From NCBI RefSeq assembly GCF_022808675.1, contig NZ_JAKZKV010000013.1, positions 1 to 64,000 of the forward strand: 64,000 nt of DNA, given 5' to 3'. Position 1 is the first letter of the stretch, and every line of letters starts with the position of its first letter. Shown here one piece after another: positions 61,849 through 64,000 of the stretch. The position numbers were made by a program, and so were the translations under genes. Source of the stretch: Parabacteroides sp. FAFU027. GTDB lineage: Bacteria; Bacteroidota; Bacteroidia; Bacteroidales; UBA7332. The notes beneath the pieces are model-generated. The model saw only the letters and a list, made by a program, of their open reading frames with translations, ran no database searches and was not told the DNA's origin.

Positions 61849-63930
61849 TTACTTCAACCACTTATCCAACCAGCGGAAAAATACCCGCTGCCACAGCACG
61901 CTGTTTTGCGGCTTCGTAATCCAATGGTTTTCATCCGGGAAGACGAGCATTTCCGCCGGGATTCCACGCAGTTTAGCTGCATTAAACGCCGCCATACCCT
62001 GTGAGGCAAGAATACGATAATCCAACTCACCTACAGTAACCAGAATCGGCGTATCCCATTTATCCACAAACTTATGGGGAGAATTGGCAAACGAACGCTG
62101 GGCCGTAGCATTATTTTTATCCCAGAACGGACCGCCCAAATCCCAGTTGGCAAACCACGACTCCTCAGTCTCAAGATACTGCTGTTCCAGATTGAAAATA
62201 CCGGCATGTGCGATAAAGGCTTTGAAACGTTTGTTGTGGTGTCCCGCTAACCAGTAAACAGAAAATCCTCCGTAGCTAGCTCCGACCGCACCAAGCTTAT
62301 CTTTATTGACAAACGGCTCATTAGCCACAGCATCAATGGCAGATAGGTAATCCTTCATGTTTTGGCCACCGTAATCCCCGCTGATTTGTTCGTTCCATTC
62401 CTGACCGAAACCAGGTAATCCGCGGCGATTAGGCGCAACCACAATATAACCGTTGGCTGCCATCAATTGCATATTCCATCGGTAAGAGAATAACTGACTC
62501 ACGGTACTTTGCGGCCCTCCCTGGCAATAGAGAATGGCCGGATATTTCTTTTTCGGGTCAAAATGAGGTGGATAAATCACCCAGGTCAGCATCTTTTGAT
62601 TATCGGTAGTCGTAATCCATCGCTCCTCCACTTTGCCCATCGTAAGTTGGTCGAGAATCTCCTTATTCTCAAAGCTCAATTCTTTAGTTACACCGGTTGC
62701 CGGATCCACAGAATATACCTCATTGGGCTTCGACATCGAATGGCGCAACGCCACCAGCGTACCATTCGCCTGTTTCACCTCCTCAAAGTCATATTGTCCT
62801 ATGGTTACCTGACGAATCGCGCAATTTGCCCCATCGACATGGAAAATATGCGTGACGCCCAGTTTACAGGCAATCATCCAGAAAGCTTTGCCATCCGGTG
62901 TCCACTCAAAGGCATCACAATTGTAATCAAATGCCGAGGTCAGGTCACTTTTTGCACGGGTAGCCAGCTCCATCACCATCAGACGCTTCTTATCCGACTC
63001 GTAACCGTCTCGCTCCATACTAATCCAGGCAATGCTTTTCCCATCTGGCGAAAACTGCGGATTGGTATCGTAACCCATCATCCCTTCGGTGAGGTTTTCG
63101 GTCTTTTTTGATTCCAGATGGTACAGGTAAATGTCGGTATTGGTGGAAATGGCGTAATCTTTACCCTTCTTTTTACGGGAAGAATAGGCAACCGATTTGC
63201 TATTGGGGCTCCAACAGAGGTTGGCGATATCGGCATCGGGTTTGGTGGGGCATTCGTATGGTTCACCGGCCATGATGTCGGTGATATTTGTCAGTTTACC
63301 ATCCACAATATCAGCCACGAAAGGATGGGGAATCGTTTCCACCCATTCATCCCAATGCTTGTACATCAGATCATCAATCACACGCCCTTTGGCTTCAGGC
63401 AGGTCAGGATAAATATCGGAAGCGCGTTCGCCGTACTTCACCTGGCTGATAAAAAGCACCTTTTTCCCATCGGGTGAATAGATAAAGGCATCTATATCCT
63501 TTTCGTATTCGCTGATTTGCTTGCGGTCGTTGCCGTCGGCATTCATCTCCCAGATTTGGGAAGAGCCGCTTTCCGCCGAAAGGAAGGCAATCTTTTTTCC
63601 GCCATCTATCCAGCGGGCATTATTTTCACTTTTGGGACTTTCGGTGATTTGCATCTTTTCACTGCCATCTGCATTGATGGTAAAAAGCTCGCGGTTGCTC
63701 TTGTTTTTATGAATACTGATGTAGGAAACACCATACAGGAGCTTTCTGCCGTCGGGTGATACCTGCAAATCGGTAATTCGTCCGAAGCTGTTCAGGACTT
63801 CAGGGGTCATTAACCCATTTTCGATTTTGGGACTATTCTTGCCGATGATTTCGCCATCACCGTTTTTATTTCCGTTACAAGCCGTAACGGCTAAGGTTGC
63901 AGCCATAATACAAACGTTGATTTTATTCAT
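61849..63930 (-). CDS. S9-family prolyl oligopeptidase lipoprotein (DPP-like)
   Basis: 693 residues from the ATG at 63930, opening a lipoprotein signal (AVTAC). The N-terminal beta-propeller consists of TolB-like repeats (VSPDGRKLLYG, YSPDGKKVLFIS, WSPNSKSVAYSS, FSPDGKSIAWIS). The C-terminal alpha/beta-hydrolase has the nucleophile in GAVGASYGGFSVY (about residue 560), Asp in VGELDYRIL and His in PDENHWI. Such enzymes cleave di- or oligopeptides in the periplasm (DPP5-like in Porphyromonas). Single gene near the window edge, complete. Confidence 0.92.
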   Translation of the reverse strand: MNKINVCIMAATLAVTACNGNKNGDGEIIGKNSPKIENGLMTPEVLNSFGRITDLQVSPDGRKLLYGVSYISIHKNKSNRELFTINADGSEKMQITESPKSENNARWIDGGKKIAFLSAESGSSQIWEMNADGNDRKQISEYEKDIDAFIYSPDGKKVLFISQVKYGERASDIYPDLPEAKGRVIDDLMYKHWDEWVETIPHPFVADIVDGKLTNITDIMAGEPYECPTKPDADIANLCWSPNSKSVAYSSRKKKGKDYAISTNTDIYLYHLESKKTENLTEGMMGYDTNPQFSPDGKSIAWISMERDGYESDKKRLMVMELATRAKSDLTSAFDYNCDAFEWTPDGKAFWMIACKLGVTHIFHVDGANCAIRQVTIGQYDFEEVKQANGTLVALRHSMSKPNEVYSVDPATGVTKELSFENKEILDQLTMGKVEERWITTTDNQKMLTWVIYPPHFDPKKKYPAILYCQGGPQSTVSQLFSYRWNMQLMAANGYIVVAPNRRGLPGFGQEWNEQISGDYGGQNMKDYLSAIDAVANEPFVNKDKLGAVGASYGGFSVYWLAGHHNKRFKAFIAHAGIFNLEQQYLETEESWFANWDLGGPFWDKNNATAQRSFANSPHKFVDKWDTPILVTVGELDYRILASQGMAAFNAAKLRGIPAEMLVFPDENHWITKPQNSVLWQRVFFRWLDKWLK

Positions 63931-64000
63931 AATTTCCACTGTAAAATGTTGGAGTGCTGAAATTAGCAAATTTGAATCAGGTGAGCAAATAAACGGAGCG
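63931..64000. other. Window edge, upstream of the S9 peptidase
   Basis: 70 bp with the probable promoter of the peptidase gene; only weak matches to the Bacteroidetes consensus (TTTG, then TAATTTCA on the minus strand). No gene visible. Confidence 0.3.

Overview
The window is a typical chromosomal stretch of a Bacteroidota genome, most likely Bacteroidales. Evidence seen in the sequence: a type IX secretion C-terminal sorting domain, many secreted or lipidated proteins with Bacteroidetes-style signal peptides, starts without Shine-Dalgarno sites, repeated TAnnTTTG (-7) promoter boxes sometimes paired with a TTTG (-33) box 19-20 bp upstream, and families typical of the phylum (GH95, split ThrE, DUF6132, zinc metalloprotease with an HEIGH motif). 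No rRNA, tRNA, IS element, CRISPR array or prophage was found.

Layout. 0.5-8 kb: a T9SS-secreted SusE/F-like protein, metH and a GH43 enzyme. 8-12 kb: nudC, three small genes, an ABM monooxygenase and an MFS exporter broken by one extra base. 12-18.6 kb: an AraC regulator divergent from a complete RND efflux operon. 18.7-24 kb: an L-fucose locus (GH29, AraC, GH95). 24-25.3 kb: a decayed interval with two gene remnants around a tandem array. 25.3-29.5 kb: an LTA-synthase-like sulfatase and a polysaccharide flippase. 30.3-34 kb: an AT-rich block of three tandem paralogous secreted or beta-barrel-like proteins plus a large secreted protein, none of known function. 34-39 kb: a ModF-like ABC protein, VOC protein, secreted esterase, a Nif11-leader-like small protein and a methyltransferase. 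39-42 kb: a truncated GH43-like pseudogene and a lipoprotein/Tim44-like/membrane trio. 42-45 kb: carbonic anhydrase and two-gene ThrE. 45-54 kb: metalloprotease, a cysteine-less thioredoxin-fold protein, hypotheticals, an SDR and a large MscS channel. 54-57.4 kb: a TPP-riboswitch-controlled thiS-thiG-thiH-thiF operon without thiE or thiC. 57.5-64 kb: ArsR, DUF6132, two thioredoxins, GNAT, MFS, a lipoprotein and an S9 peptidase.

The most striking signal is not a gene. Five separate intergenic regions (6.2-6.5, 10.5-10.7, 24.5-24.8, 29.7-29.9 and 43.3-43.6 kb) each carry a degenerate tandem-repeat array. The five repeat sequences are unrelated, but the periods are the same or multiples: 11, 21, 42 or 84 bp, that is whole turns of B-DNA, with almost no indels. 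Every array sits downstream of a gene 3' end and, where a terminator is visible, beyond it. Two arrays include inverted copies and one shows an 84-bp higher-order repeat. I know of no description of such a set, but I could not search. A second dispersed layer is formed by near-identical terminator stems reused behind unrelated genes.
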